Source of the DNA: a virus
Strand: one strand, 5' to 3'
Length of the DNA: 44,158 bases
IMG/VR virus record: IMGVR_UViG_3300010373_000015
Location: 1 to 44,158 of that record
The translations under genes were made by a program, and so were the position numbers. Each line of letters opens with the position of its first letter. Within the stretch, counting starts at the first letter, position 1. Shown here piece by piece: positions 23,544-29,611 of the stretch. The notes beneath the pieces were generated by a model. That model was given only the letters and a program-made list of their open reading frames with translations. It was not told where the DNA came from and searched no databases.

Positions 23544-23796
23544 CGGGCACCACTTCCTCAATGGACTGAATGGCAGTGCTGACACTCCATGCGCCCGACT
23601 TATAGATGATCGTCAGATTCCCGCCCACCTTTAGGGTGGACATGACTTCACGGTATGGCTCTGGCTCGTCAAGGAACGTGCCAAGGTCGGCCGCATTGTC
23701 ATGCACACGCTTGCGCGTGACCGTGCCCGCGTTCTGGTCGATCAGATACTCGCTGTGCTTAGTCTTGATCCGCAGCACCGGCAGGGTGGTGGTCAT
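23533..23796 (-). CDS. Small early protein (87 aa)
   Basis: ATG 23796 overlaps the preceding stop (ATGA) and the end overlaps the hexapeptide gene by 11 bp. It opens with two or three beta-strands (TLPVLRIKTKHSEYLIDQNA), has a basic turn, and ends with a beta-hairpin and an acidic tail. The fold resembles a small beta-barrel. No function is recognised. Confidence 0.72.
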   Translation of the reverse strand: MTTTLPVLRIKTKHSEYLIDQNAGTVTRKRVHDNAADLGTFLDEPEPYREVMSTLKVGGNLTIIYKSGAWSVSTAIQSIEEVVPDVA

Positions 23797-24029
23797 TCGG
23801 CCACCGCCGCTTCCGGCTCTTCGGTGAGCTGGTCAGCCAAGACCGAAAGCGGCTCGATGGTGAGCTGACTGACGTGCGATGTGACGCGATCAGTTCCACC
23901 ACCGACCGGGTTGTGCGTGTAGATCAGCGTTCCCTGATCCTCGTCGTAGTGGTCGATTGTGGCGATGATGGCCCGGTTCACGAGAACCCGCTGGCCAACC
24001 AACTCGGTGATGTTCTGGTGCTTGCTCAT
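23793..24029 (-). CDS. Small early protein (78 aa)
   Basis: ATG 24029 has a good GGAAGAG site upstream and lies 14 bp after the TOPRIM gene. The first 60 residues look like an SH3-like beta-barrel (VGQRVLVNRAIIATIDHYDE), and the tail is acidic and Ala-rich. No family is recognised; its place among replication genes is the only clue. Confidence 0.72.
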   Translation of the reverse strand: MSKHQNITELVGQRVLVNRAIIATIDHYDEDQGTLIYTHNPVGGGTDRVTSHVSQLTIEPLSVLADQLTEEPEAAVAE

Positions 24030-24043
24030 TGTCTCTTCCTTCT

Positions 24044-24655
24044 CTACTGAATCAGTGCCAGAAAGGCGTCCGCGCCCTGTTGCGCGATGAAGTAGTTCGC
24101 GTCTTGCATTCCGTCCGGAATATGGATCACTCGTGCGCTATAGCCGACCGACGTAGCCACACGACTAGCCGCCTGCCGGCCCACCTTGTCGGCGTCGGCG
24201 ATGACGACAACCTCTCCGACCCCCTCGAAGCACAGTCGGAAATGCTCCTGGCTCTGCCAGGTACTTACGCCGGGGTAAGCCACGGCCGGAATGCCCGTGT
24301 ACGCCTGGACCGCTACCGCGTCCAGCTCACCCTCAGTGAGCACTACCTTGTCGGCGGTTAGCAGCACGCCTGCGTTGTACAGATGCACACCGCAACCGGG
24401 CTCGTTGAGGTACTTAGGATCCGAGTCGTCCATTGCCCGGTACTTGATAGCCACCACGCCTCCCGGCGTGCGATAGGGCACGGACAGCCGGCCGGCGAAC
24501 TCATCGTCCCCTTCAGGCACACATCCGAGACCGAACAGACCAGCAGCCTCACGGCTGATGCCCCGCTCAAGCAGGTAGTTCACTGCCGGCTCCAGATTCT
24601 GTGCGAAGCTCTCAGCTTTCGCTGAGAGCGCCTGACGGCGAGTCTGCGAAATCAT
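24044..24655 (-). CDS. DnaG-type primase TOPRIM protein (203 aa)
   Basis: It has TOPRIM signatures: VVLTEGELDAVAVQAY with the catalytic Glu, then VVVIADADKVGRQAA with the Asp-x-Asp metal site. Residues before this form the N-terminal part seen in phage primases (LFGLGCVPEG, RLSVPYRTPGGVVAIKYRAM). The zinc finger is encoded separately at 24758-25090, so this is a split primase. The full DnaG RNA-polymerase core is shorter than in bacteria. It works with the DnaB-like ATPase upstream in the operon. Confidence 0.85.
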   Translation of the reverse strand: MISQTRRQALSAKAESFAQNLEPAVNYLLERGISREAAGLFGLGCVPEGDDEFAGRLSVPYRTPGGVVAIKYRAMDDSDPKYLNEPGCGVHLYNAGVLLTADKVVLTEGELDAVAVQAYTGIPAVAYPGVSTWQSQEHFRLCFEGVGEVVVIADADKVGRQAASRVATSVGYSARVIHIPDGMQDANYFIAQQGADAFLALIQ

Positions 24656-24761
24656 TCACTGCCCTTCGTCTTCGTTGTGCCGAGCCCTGGGTTGAATTTC
24701 TGCACGGGCGGCACGTCCTGCGACCGCTCGAAAGAATGATTGGGTTGTCTATTGCGATCAC
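24612..24761 (-). CDS. Small CxxC protein overlapping both primase genes (49 aa)
   Basis: GTG 24761 overlaps the stop of the zinc-finger gene (GTGA), and the frame runs 44 bp into the TOPRIM gene. The product has RTCRPCRNSTQGSAQRRRRA, one CxxC knuckle followed by a strongly basic stretch, typical of nucleic-acid-binding phage mini-proteins. It fills a gap that would otherwise be empty. Moderately supported. Confidence 0.5.
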   Translation of the reverse strand: MIAIDNPIILSSGRRTCRPCRNSTQGSAQRRRRAVNDFADSPSGALSES

Positions 24762-25090
24762 TGGACACTCCTGTCGAGTAGTTCGCTCATGCGACGCTTA
24801 CGCTTGGCTTTCGGCTTTGCGTCACCAGACAAAGACATAGCTCGCTCCTTTGCCTCGATGAAGCCGATACCTAATCGGCTCATCAAGAGCGCGTAGCCGT
24901 CGCCCTTGACCCCGCAGCCTTGACAAGAGAACGCATTCAGTTCGTGGTTCACTGCCGCCGATGCGTGACTGTCCGAGTGGAACGGGCAGCGCATCCGCAC
25001 CCAGCCCATTCCGAAGGGCACGCTCTCTGCTCCAAGCTCCATAAGCACCGGCTCGATCAAACATTCCGGTGCCTTACTGGTTTGCCACAT
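24758..25090 (-). CDS. Primase zinc-binding (CHC2-type) protein (110 aa)
   Basis: The motif MRCPFHSDSHASAAVNHELN followed by AFSCQGCGVKGD is a DnaG CHC2 zinc finger (Cys-x2-His ... Cys-x2-Cys) that reads the template for priming. A helical segment and a very basic tail follow. ATG 25090 lies inside the previous gene (17-bp overlap). It supplies the domain missing from the TOPRIM gene just downstream. Confidence 0.83.
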   Translation of the reverse strand: MWQTSKAPECLIEPVLMELGAESVPFGMGWVRMRCPFHSDSHASAAVNHELNAFSCQGCGVKGDGYALLMSRLGIGFIEAKERAMSLSGDAKPKAKRKRRMSELLDRSVQ

Positions 25091-25355
25091 AGGACGCCAG
25101 GTTGGCTCGGTAGGCCTGAATGGCTGACAGTGGGTCCAGCCCCAACAGGCGGCAGTTCTCCAGCAGGAAGTTGCTGGCGACAGCTACCGCCATGTGCGCA
25201 TCCAGTGCAGTCAGATGCTCGTAGAGCGAAGCTGCTCCGTCACTGTCGCCCTCTATCTGCGCCTGCATTGCGGCGAAGACAACTGCGATAGCGCTAGTAC
25301 GGTCTACATCCTTCTGTGCGGCGCAGACGGCACAACGTCGTCGGTCGATGGTCAC
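25074..25355 (-). CDS. Early protein with Cys pair (93 aa)
   Basis: GTG 25355 overlaps the previous stop (GTGA); longer frames cover another gene. It starts MTIDRRRCAVCAAQKDVDRT with one CxxC, then is all-helical with Ala/Leu-rich segments. Likely a helical-bundle protein with a half zinc knuckle; function unknown. Confidence 0.68.
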   Translation of the reverse strand: MTIDRRRCAVCAAQKDVDRTSAIAVVFAAMQAQIEGDSDGAASLYEHLTALDAHMAVAVASNFLLENCRLLGLDPLSAIQAYRANLASYVANQ

Positions 25356-25522
25356 AGTGCCACCCAGGCATTCAGCTTGTCGCTGAACATTTCCTTGCCG
25401 CCCTTGATCCACGCCTTGCGCTCTGCGTCGTATTCGAGCGTGACGCCCTTGCGTCGCTCGGGGCCGCTCAGGTAGAGCAGGCGAGCCTTCTCGTTGCCCT
25501 GCGCAAGCTCTGCCTCGGTCAC
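25352..25522 (-). CDS. Small early protein (56 aa)
   Basis: GTG 25522 overlaps the resolvase-like stop and the TGA overlaps the next GTG. The product begins MTEAELAQGNEKARLLYLSG and ends with a beta segment containing KAWIKGGKEMFSDKLNAW. Its coding frame fills the space exactly between two genes, which supports it. No family is recognised. Confidence 0.62.
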   Translation of the reverse strand: MTEAELAQGNEKARLLYLSGPERRKGVTLEYDAERKAWIKGGKEMFSDKLNAWVAL

Positions 25523-25860
25523 GAGTTGTCTCCGTAATTCGCGTCACGCAATAGCTGCGTGAAGTCGGTAAGACCCATAACCACCGGCCAGCGCTCTAGC
25601 TTCTCGACGCCGTAGCCTCGCGGTCGATAGACCACGAACGGCAGATCGCCATCTGAATTGGCCCTTGCCTGCGCAAGGGAGCCCGTAAGATCAAGCTTCT
25701 CGGTCGCCTTGACCTCAGGTGCCAGCCCGAGCATCTTGCGGATGTCCCTACCCGGCAAAGCTGCCGGTACGGCTTCGGCTTCTGGCCAGCCGTGCTCTCG
25801 GAACCAGTTCGCCAGGATCTCCTGCGTACGGCGTCCTCTTGCTATGCGTGCGTTGACCAT
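25519..25860 (-). CDS. PD-(D/E)XK nuclease, Holliday-junction-resolvase-like (113 aa)
   Basis: Residues 7-25 form the first helix (ARGRRTQEILANWFREHGWP). Then come Asp39 in PGRDI and Glu49-x-Lys51 in LAPEVKATEK, the metal-binding triad of the restriction-endonuclease fold. The length and lack of extra domains suit phage Holliday-junction resolvases that debranch DNA before packaging. ATG 25860 shares one base with the helicase stop (TAATG). Confidence 0.75.
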   Translation of the reverse strand: MVNARIARGRRTQEILANWFREHGWPEAEAVPAALPGRDIRKMLGLAPEVKATEKLDLTGSLAQARANSDGDLPFVVYRPRGYGVEKLERWPVVMGLTDFTQLLRDANYGDNS

Positions 25861-26636
25861 TACCGATAGCCGCCAATCGTGGCAGACTTGTAACTGATAT
25901 CCATGTACACAGACCCTCCGCTTGGACCGCCGCGATTCTTAGCGATATGCACGTTCAGTCCGTCCGCTCCGCGATGGTTCAGGCCGAGAACTACCTCAGG
26001 GATTTTGCCTAGCTTCCCGAGTAGGTCGCCTAGCCCGATTTCCTGTTGGCCGTCTTCCTTGTTGCCGGTGACGTGGTGCAGTGCCATGACGTGCGCCTGC
26101 TCGATGCGAGCAATGGCTTGCAATTCGCGGCAGGTACCGCGCAGCTCTGCGTACTCGTTCGCCTGATCGGCAACCGTGTTGCTCAGGTTGTCCACCACAA
26201 TCAGCTCAGGTGAATACCCGCGCACTTCCTCGTACGCCTTGAGCCTTAGGGCGATGAACTCGGTGTCAATGTCCGACTGGTAGCACCAGTCAACGTGATT
26301 GGCTTGGCCCAAATGCTCGGCGAACCAGGAATCCCAGGCTTCATCCTCGGAGTTCAGATTCTGTTCGACCGTATCTAGGGGAACGCCAGTCAGGATGGAA
26401 CAGGCGCGTGAGCGCACTGTCCATTCGTCGCTGTCTGCCGACAGGAAGAGGGTCGGCACCTTCATCCGCAGGGCCAGGTTGGTGGCAAAGACGCTCTTCC
26501 CGACTCCCGGCGCAGCCGCGATCATCGAGAATTGGCTTCTCCGGAGCATCACTCCAGCACTGTTCAATACCGAGTTGTGCGTATTGAGTGCCGGCGACAG
26601 TGGTGCGCCTCTGCGAACAGTAGACAGCAGGGACAT
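25860..26636 (-). CDS. DnaB-like RecA-fold ATPase / replicative helicase (258 aa)
   Basis: Walker A is AAPGVGKS (residues 41-48), and Walker B is in ELIVVDNLSN with a preceding hydrophobic strand. A DnaB H3-like MALHHVTGNKEDGQ and H4-like GLNHRGADGLNVHIAKNRGG follow. There is no N-terminal primase-interacting domain, so it is shorter than bacterial DnaB. It probably unwinds the phage fork together with the primase proteins encoded downstream. Confidence 0.83.
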   Translation of the reverse strand: MSLLSTVRRGAPLSPALNTHNSVLNSAGVMLRRSQFSMIAAAPGVGKSVFATNLALRMKVPTLFLSADSDEWTVRSRACSILTGVPLDTVEQNLNSEDEAWDSWFAEHLGQANHVDWCYQSDIDTEFIALRLKAYEEVRGYSPELIVVDNLSNTVADQANEYAELRGTCRELQAIARIEQAHVMALHHVTGNKEDGQQEIGLGDLLGKLGKIPEVVLGLNHRGADGLNVHIAKNRGGPSGGSVYMDISYKSATIGGYR

Positions 26637-26639
26637 GGG

Positions 26640-26846
26640 CTACTTATCCCCTGCCTCAGGGGCAGCGCGGACAGCGCAGTCCTTGGCCTCTAGGAGCTTG
26701 CGGAGGGCACTTGTCAACTCCGCGCCACCTGGAAGAATCCGCGGAAGGCGCTCGGCAAGATCGGCAAACAGTGCCGACGTATCCCGAGGAAGTCCGGCCG
26801 GAAGGTGCGCATAGGTGAACCAGCGCCGTAGGCGATGCTCCAGCAT
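26640..26846 (-). CDS. Small helical protein (68 aa), possible Acb2/Tad1-like fold
   Basis: ATG 26846 shares a base with the preceding stop (TGATG). The sequence reads FTYAHLPAGLPRDTSALFAD, then a helical hairpin ending ALRKLLEAKDCAVRAAPEAG. Phage proteins with an ALxKLxEAxxxAxxA C-terminus after an FAxxL helix are placed, as far as I recall, in the Acb2/Tad1 hairpin group, which sequesters cyclic nucleotide signals of CBASS and Thoeris. The resemblance is short and recalled, not searched, so this is a hypothesis. Confidence 0.5.
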   Translation of the reverse strand: MLEHRLRRWFTYAHLPAGLPRDTSALFADLAERLPRILPGGAELTSALRKLLEAKDCAVRAAPEAGDK

Positions 26847-27361
26847 CAGACATTCACCGCCTTGCAACGAGCGGCATTGCTGGCATCGTTGCCCTTCTGC
26901 CATTCGACTGCGCACTCCCACCGTCGCCACGGCCGACCGCGAGCCATGCTGTCTCGATAGACGCGAGGCCCGTGCACACAGGCCGGTGGTGCGTCGATCG
27001 GGGGGGCGGCTGGCACGATGGCCAGCGCCGGGGCTGTAGTGGCCGCTGACGGCTCAGGAGCCTGCCATGTGGACTCGGGTGTAGGTGCGGCCTCATGGCC
27101 AGGAACGGGCAGTGGCTGGCCGACACTGGAGACCGGCCCGAGAGTCTTTGCGACGGTCGCAATAGCGGCCGAGACGGGCGTCTGCAACGCCTGGGCATAG
27201 ACTTCCTTGACAAAGGCATCCGCAGCCTCGGCACTGCCGAGAACCTGCGCCGCATTGTTCACCAGCTCCGCGTAGCTATCGCCGCGGAGAGTGACCAGCA
27301 GGCCCTCTCTGCCTCCTGCTTTTCCAGTGACCGAGAACGGAGCTTCCGTGCTCATAGACAT
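26846..27361 (-). CDS. Early protein with C-terminal Cys/His module (171 aa)
   Basis: ATG 27361 has AGGGGAAAT upstream. The N-terminal 65 residues are a small alpha/beta domain (LLVTLRGDSYAELVNNAAQV). A Pro/Ala-rich linker follows (residues 80-125), then ACVHGPRVYRDSMARGRPWR with a downstream Cys-rich stretch, a compact Cys/His module seen in actinophage replication-region proteins. It lies between the Cas4-like nuclease and the helicase, so a single-strand binding or recombination-mediator role is possible. Not recognised with certainty. Confidence 0.65.
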   Translation of the reverse strand: MSMSTEAPFSVTGKAGGREGLLVTLRGDSYAELVNNAAQVLGSAEAADAFVKEVYAQALQTPVSAAIATVAKTLGPVSSVGQPLPVPGHEAAPTPESTWQAPEPSAATTAPALAIVPAAPPIDAPPACVHGPRVYRDSMARGRPWRRWECAVEWQKGNDASNAARCKAVNV

Positions 27362-27376
27362 TTCCCCTTTCAGGGG

Positions 27377-28204
27377 CTAGAGAACTGCTTGGGAAAATTG
27401 GCAGTGGGACTCAACGTCACACACCCAGCACGCCTCGCCCGGATTGGGGACGAAGACCTTGGAGGTAATGCCAAGGTCAAGGTTGGCGTAAGTGGATGCC
27501 AGCTTCTCCGCTGACCAGTGACGGACATCAATCGGGGGCGTCAATGACGCCGTGCCAGACTTGAGTCCGTAGATGAAGAACCCGTAAGTCACGGGCCATC
27601 CGAGACCAACCTCAAGTGCGCGGGCGTAAACGCCTAGCTGCTCGTCGGTCTTCGGCTTGCGCCCAGACTTGATGTCCAGGCAGTAGTACCCGTCGAAATC
27701 ATCGACGGTGAATACGCGGTCGATGTAGCCATTCACCTGTACGTCCCCTAGCGGGACAGTAAATGGCACTTCGATGGCGGGGCCGAAGTTCGGGATCTCG
27801 GCCAGCTTCCAATTCGGCTTACTCAAGCGCCAATCCACGTAAGCACCTACGGCGAGCGGAATCCCCTGATCCTCGAACCAGACAAGATCCTCGCCGTTGG
27901 GCTTCTCTTTGGTCGCGCGGCCGAACCGCTTCCAATCTTCCGGCGCGTAGTTCTCACTGAACTCCGCAACAGTCGCATCCCGCGATGCCGCAAGGGCGTC
28001 GGTAGCGATCTGGACCAGCTTCTCGCGGTCATCTATGCCTTCGTAGATCGCATGGTCGATCGGCTCGGTAGCGGTGTGGATCATCACACCGGCTACCTGT
28101 GCAGCGCTGGGGCGCTTTGCTACCCGTTCGATGCGGGCTAAGCGGTATTGCTCTCCGCACTCGCGGTAACCCCGGAGCTGGCTGAAAGACCGAAAGTTGG
28201 GCAC
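27377..28204 (-). CDS. Cas4/AddB-like PD-(D/E)XK exonuclease with Fe-S cysteines (275 aa)
   Basis: FRSFSQLRGYRECGEQYRLA at the N-terminus carries Cys16. The nuclease core has GYIDR with Asp, CLDIKSGRKP (the D-x-K pair) and a motif with Gln-Leu-x-x-Tyr (EQLGVYA). The C-terminus has Cys259, Cys262 and Cys268 with x2 and x5 spacing, exactly the four-Cys 4Fe-4S arrangement of Cas4 and AddB. GTG 28204 lacks a ribosome site, and a promoter sits six bases upstream, so a leaderless message is likely. It probably processes DNA ends in recombination. Confidence 0.85.
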   Translation of the reverse strand: MPNFRSFSQLRGYRECGEQYRLARIERVAKRPSAAQVAGVMIHTATEPIDHAIYEGIDDREKLVQIATDALAASRDATVAEFSENYAPEDWKRFGRATKEKPNGEDLVWFEDQGIPLAVGAYVDWRLSKPNWKLAEIPNFGPAIEVPFTVPLGDVQVNGYIDRVFTVDDFDGYYCLDIKSGRKPKTDEQLGVYARALEVGLGWPVTYGFFIYGLKSGTASLTPPIDVRHWSAEKLASTYANLDLGITSKVFVPNPGEACWVCDVESHCQFSQAVL

Positions 28205-28242
28205 CTACTCATCATGCCTGCTACTTGCATCGGATGCAAGCG
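28205..28242 (-). promoter_or_regulatory. Leaderless promoter with palindromic operator
   Basis: On the minus strand TTGCAT (-35), a 17-bp spacer and CATGAT (-10) end six bases before GTG 28204, which has no Shine-Dalgarno. The 17-bp palindrome CTTGCATCGGATGCAAG (28224-28240) covers the -35 and part of the spacer, so a repressor bound there should block transcription. Confidence 0.55.
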
Positions 28243-28257
28243 AATCACAAGAGCGTT

Positions 28258-28277
28258 ACCAAGTCGTTATACTTGGT
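28258..28277. promoter_or_regulatory. Inverted repeat ACCAAGT-N6-ACTTGGT
   Basis: A perfect 7-6-7 inverted repeat overlapping the end of the 80-aa gene, upstream of the 28204 promoter. ACTTGGT also occurs twice before the other early operon (14141 and 14164) and inverted at 28638, suggesting a shared regulator. Confidence 0.45.
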
Positions 28278-28509
28278 CTCGCTCCAAGAGCCAGACCTCA
28301 CGGCCGGAACGCTCGCGGGAGTAGGTCACCGTCCACTTGCATGCCTCAACGCCTAGCAAGCGCTTGACGGCCTGACCAAGGGACTGCGAGCTGGCGGAAG
28401 CGATGTAGACGTAGACCCGGTCCGGACCGTCTGTTCTGGCCAGCCAGGGGCGATTCCTGATGGATCGCGTTCGGCCAGAAGGGTTTACGCCGAGGATCGG
28501 CTGTGACAC
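28267..28509 (-). CDS. Early protein of unknown function (80 aa)
   Basis: GTG 28509 follows a GGGGGGAAAT ribosome site. The product is basic, with alternating strands and one helix (RVYVYIASASSQSLGQAVKR), ending with a KWTVTYSRERSGREVWLLE hairpin. It resembles small alpha/beta DNA-binding or Arc-like proteins but matches no family I can name. As the first gene of the leftward operon it may act immediately after infection. Confidence 0.65.
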   Translation of the reverse strand: MSQPILGVNPSGRTRSIRNRPWLARTDGPDRVYVYIASASSQSLGQAVKRLLGVEACKWTVTYSRERSGREVWLLERDQV

Positions 28510-28529
28510 GATTTCCCCCCCAGGGGCTA
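28510..28529 (-). promoter_or_regulatory. Leader motif CTAGCCCCTG...GGGGAAAT with masked ribosome site
   Basis: The minus strand here reads CTAGCCCCTG then GGGGGGAAAT before GTG 28509. The same layout occurs at 27362-27380 before ATG 27361, where CCCCT-GAA-AGGGG can pair and hide the Shine-Dalgarno. Two copies before two genes of one operon suggest shared translational control. Confidence 0.4.
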
Positions 28530-28629
28530 GATGTGGTAGGCCTCCCCGAGGGCTGCTCGGACTGTAACAGCAACCTCACATGCTGGCAAGATCTTCCCGG
28601 CCCTAACAATTAGGCGGATGCGGATGTAG

Positions 28630-28838
28630 TTGATGCAACCAAGTGAGGACACGCAAGTGTCGTCGGTTGCAAGCGGTACACTTACGAGCGAAGCGAGTAC
28701 AGTACTTCCGAGCGTAGGCGCTCGGAGCCTGGTCACAGGCGACAGACAAGAGAGCGCCTCGCTGGACGCGAGGAAGTACAAAGAGAACAGAAGCCCAGGC
28801 CGGGGGGCCTGGGCTTCCTTGTACTGTTCTGCTTTTTC
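28630..28838 (+). ncRNA. Candidate structured non-coding RNA (strand uncertain)
   Basis: This 328-bp gene-free gap (28510-28837) holds five stacked hairpins. They are GCAACC/GGTTGC (28635-28670) enclosing GACAC-GCAA-GTGTC with a GNRA loop (28648-28661), then TCCGAGCG-TAGG-CGCTCGGA (28707-28726), GCCTG-GTCA-CAGGC (28727-28740), CCTCGC-N5-GCGAGG (28757-28773), and a long final hairpin at 28790-28817. On the plus strand the run ends with a CTTTTTC tract at 28832-28838, as expected for a terminated small RNA. I see no clear promoter. An antisense or immunity RNA, or a leader, is possible. Confidence 0.5.
28790..28817. terminator. Strong hairpin terminator after the HTH gene
   Basis: GAAGCCCAGGCC-GGGG-GGCCTGGGCTTC, a perfect 12-bp stem. 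It lies 20 bp beyond the stop of the leftward HTH gene and could also end a plus-strand RNA. U-tracts are modest on both sides. Confidence 0.75.
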
Positions 28839-29305
28839 TACTCTTTAAGAGTACTTGCCGCCTCCAAAGGCGGCGATACGTAGTCCCTGTCACCGTCCTT
28901 CGCCGGCTCCATCCAGAAGCCCTCTGGGTCCTGTCGGTCGTAGTGGACCGACAGTCGGACCTTCCAGGGGTTGTCACCTTCCATGAAGGTGATCCATTCA
29001 TCCAGCAGGCGGGCATCACCCGCCGTCAGCGCCAAGCCCTGCTGCCTGCGGCTGTAGCTTCGCAGCCTGCGCGCCAGCGGATCATTCACATGATCGGCGC
29101 GCAACCGCCAGGGCAGGTAGTACGAGTGGTCGTTCCGGCCTGGACCGTTCTTGACTCCCAGCTTCGCCATCGCCAGGCGAACGGCCTCGCTGGTGGTTCC
29201 GTACATCAGGGCGATCTGCTTGTTCGTCAAGCCGTCCTGAACGTGCTTCATGAGCACGTCGCCGTCAGGGAGCTTTTTTCCTGCACGGGCTCTTGGTGCG
29301 TTCAT
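28838..29305 (-). CDS. HTH regulatory protein (155 aa), candidate immunity/lysogeny regulator
   Basis: ATG 29305 follows GGGAGAAAGAG. Residues 25-48 form an HTH (GLTNKQIALMYGTTSEAVRL). The rest carries the YLPWRL...H...A..LR...R..G pattern found in many actinophage HTH proteins. It is monocistronic, with its own promoter facing the integrase operon across the divergent region and its own terminator, a typical arrangement for a lysogeny regulator. No cleavage or oligomerisation domain is recognised, so repressor function is inferred from context. Confidence 0.65.
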   Translation of the reverse strand: MNAPRARAGKKLPDGDVLMKHVQDGLTNKQIALMYGTTSEAVRLAMAKLGVKNGPGRNDHSYYLPWRLRADHVNDPLARRLRSYSRRQQGLALTAGDARLLDEWITFMEGDNPWKVRLSVHYDRQDPEGFWMEPAKDGDRDYVSPPLEAASTLKE

Positions 29306-29381
29306 GCTTCTCTTTCTCCCTTGCCCAGTCTGTCGCTCATCCGACAGGAGTTAGGCACGCGCGGGGGACGCGCGCTTGGGT

Positions 29382-29415
29382 GTAAGTTGCTTGCCAGTCT
29401 AGGGGCAAGTCTTAC
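29382..29415. promoter_or_regulatory. Large inverted repeat between divergent promoters
   Basis: GTAAGTTGCTTGCC and its partner GGCAAGTCTTAC face each other around AGTCTAGG; arms match except for a two-base bulge and one mismatch. It covers the -10 of the leftward promoter, so a bound regulator could autorepress the HTH gene. A transcription attenuator is an alternative. Confidence 0.5.
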
Positions 29416-29465
29416 TCTTGTGCAAGGTTGTCCGTATTGGTTAGATTCCCGATCATGCTAAAGTT

Positions 29466-29556
29466 CCTGCAAAACACCAGCGGGCGTAGCTCAATGGCGC
29501 AAGCCGTACCGTCTTGGAAGCAGCATTTTGCAGGGAAACTTGCATCTGACTTGCAT
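29466..29556. other. tRNA-Gly-like 5' fragment; candidate attP
   Basis: GCGGGCGTAGCTCAATGG (29480-29497) reads like the first third of an actinobacterial tRNA-Gly (acceptor, TA, D-stem), but no anticodon or T arm follows. It is flanked by a perfect inverted repeat CCTGCAAAA (29466-29474) / TTTTGCAGG (29526-29534). Two direct ACTTGCAT words at 29538 and 29549 could be integrase arm sites. Tyrosine integrases often use tRNA genes, and this lies 0.9 kb before the integrase. A decayed phage tRNA is the alternative. Confidence 0.45.
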
Positions 29557-29611
29557 GCGGAACAAAGATGTGCCAGCCTGGTGTTTGCAAGTACGACACC
29601 AAGGAGAGCAC

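Larger units (their letters stand above)
29306..29611. promoter_or_regulatory. Divergent regulatory region between HTH gene and SLOG/integrase operon
   Basis: Leftward: TTGCAC, 17 bp, then CTAGACT (-10 TAGACT). Rightward: TTGTGC, 17 bp, then TTAGAT. The two -35 boxes overlap at CTTGTGCAAG (29417-29426), so the promoters are mutually exclusive. The region also holds the inverted repeat 29382-29415, a GC-rich CGCGCG-GGGGA-CGCGCG dyad near 29358-29374, the tRNA-like fragment at 29480, and ACTTGCAT words at 29538 and 29549. No gene is supported. Confidence 0.6.

Noticed and set aside
28527-28781. 84-aa open frame on minus in the gap before the HTH gene
   Set aside because: No ribosome site and it runs through the stacked hairpins, so RNA structure explains the region better.
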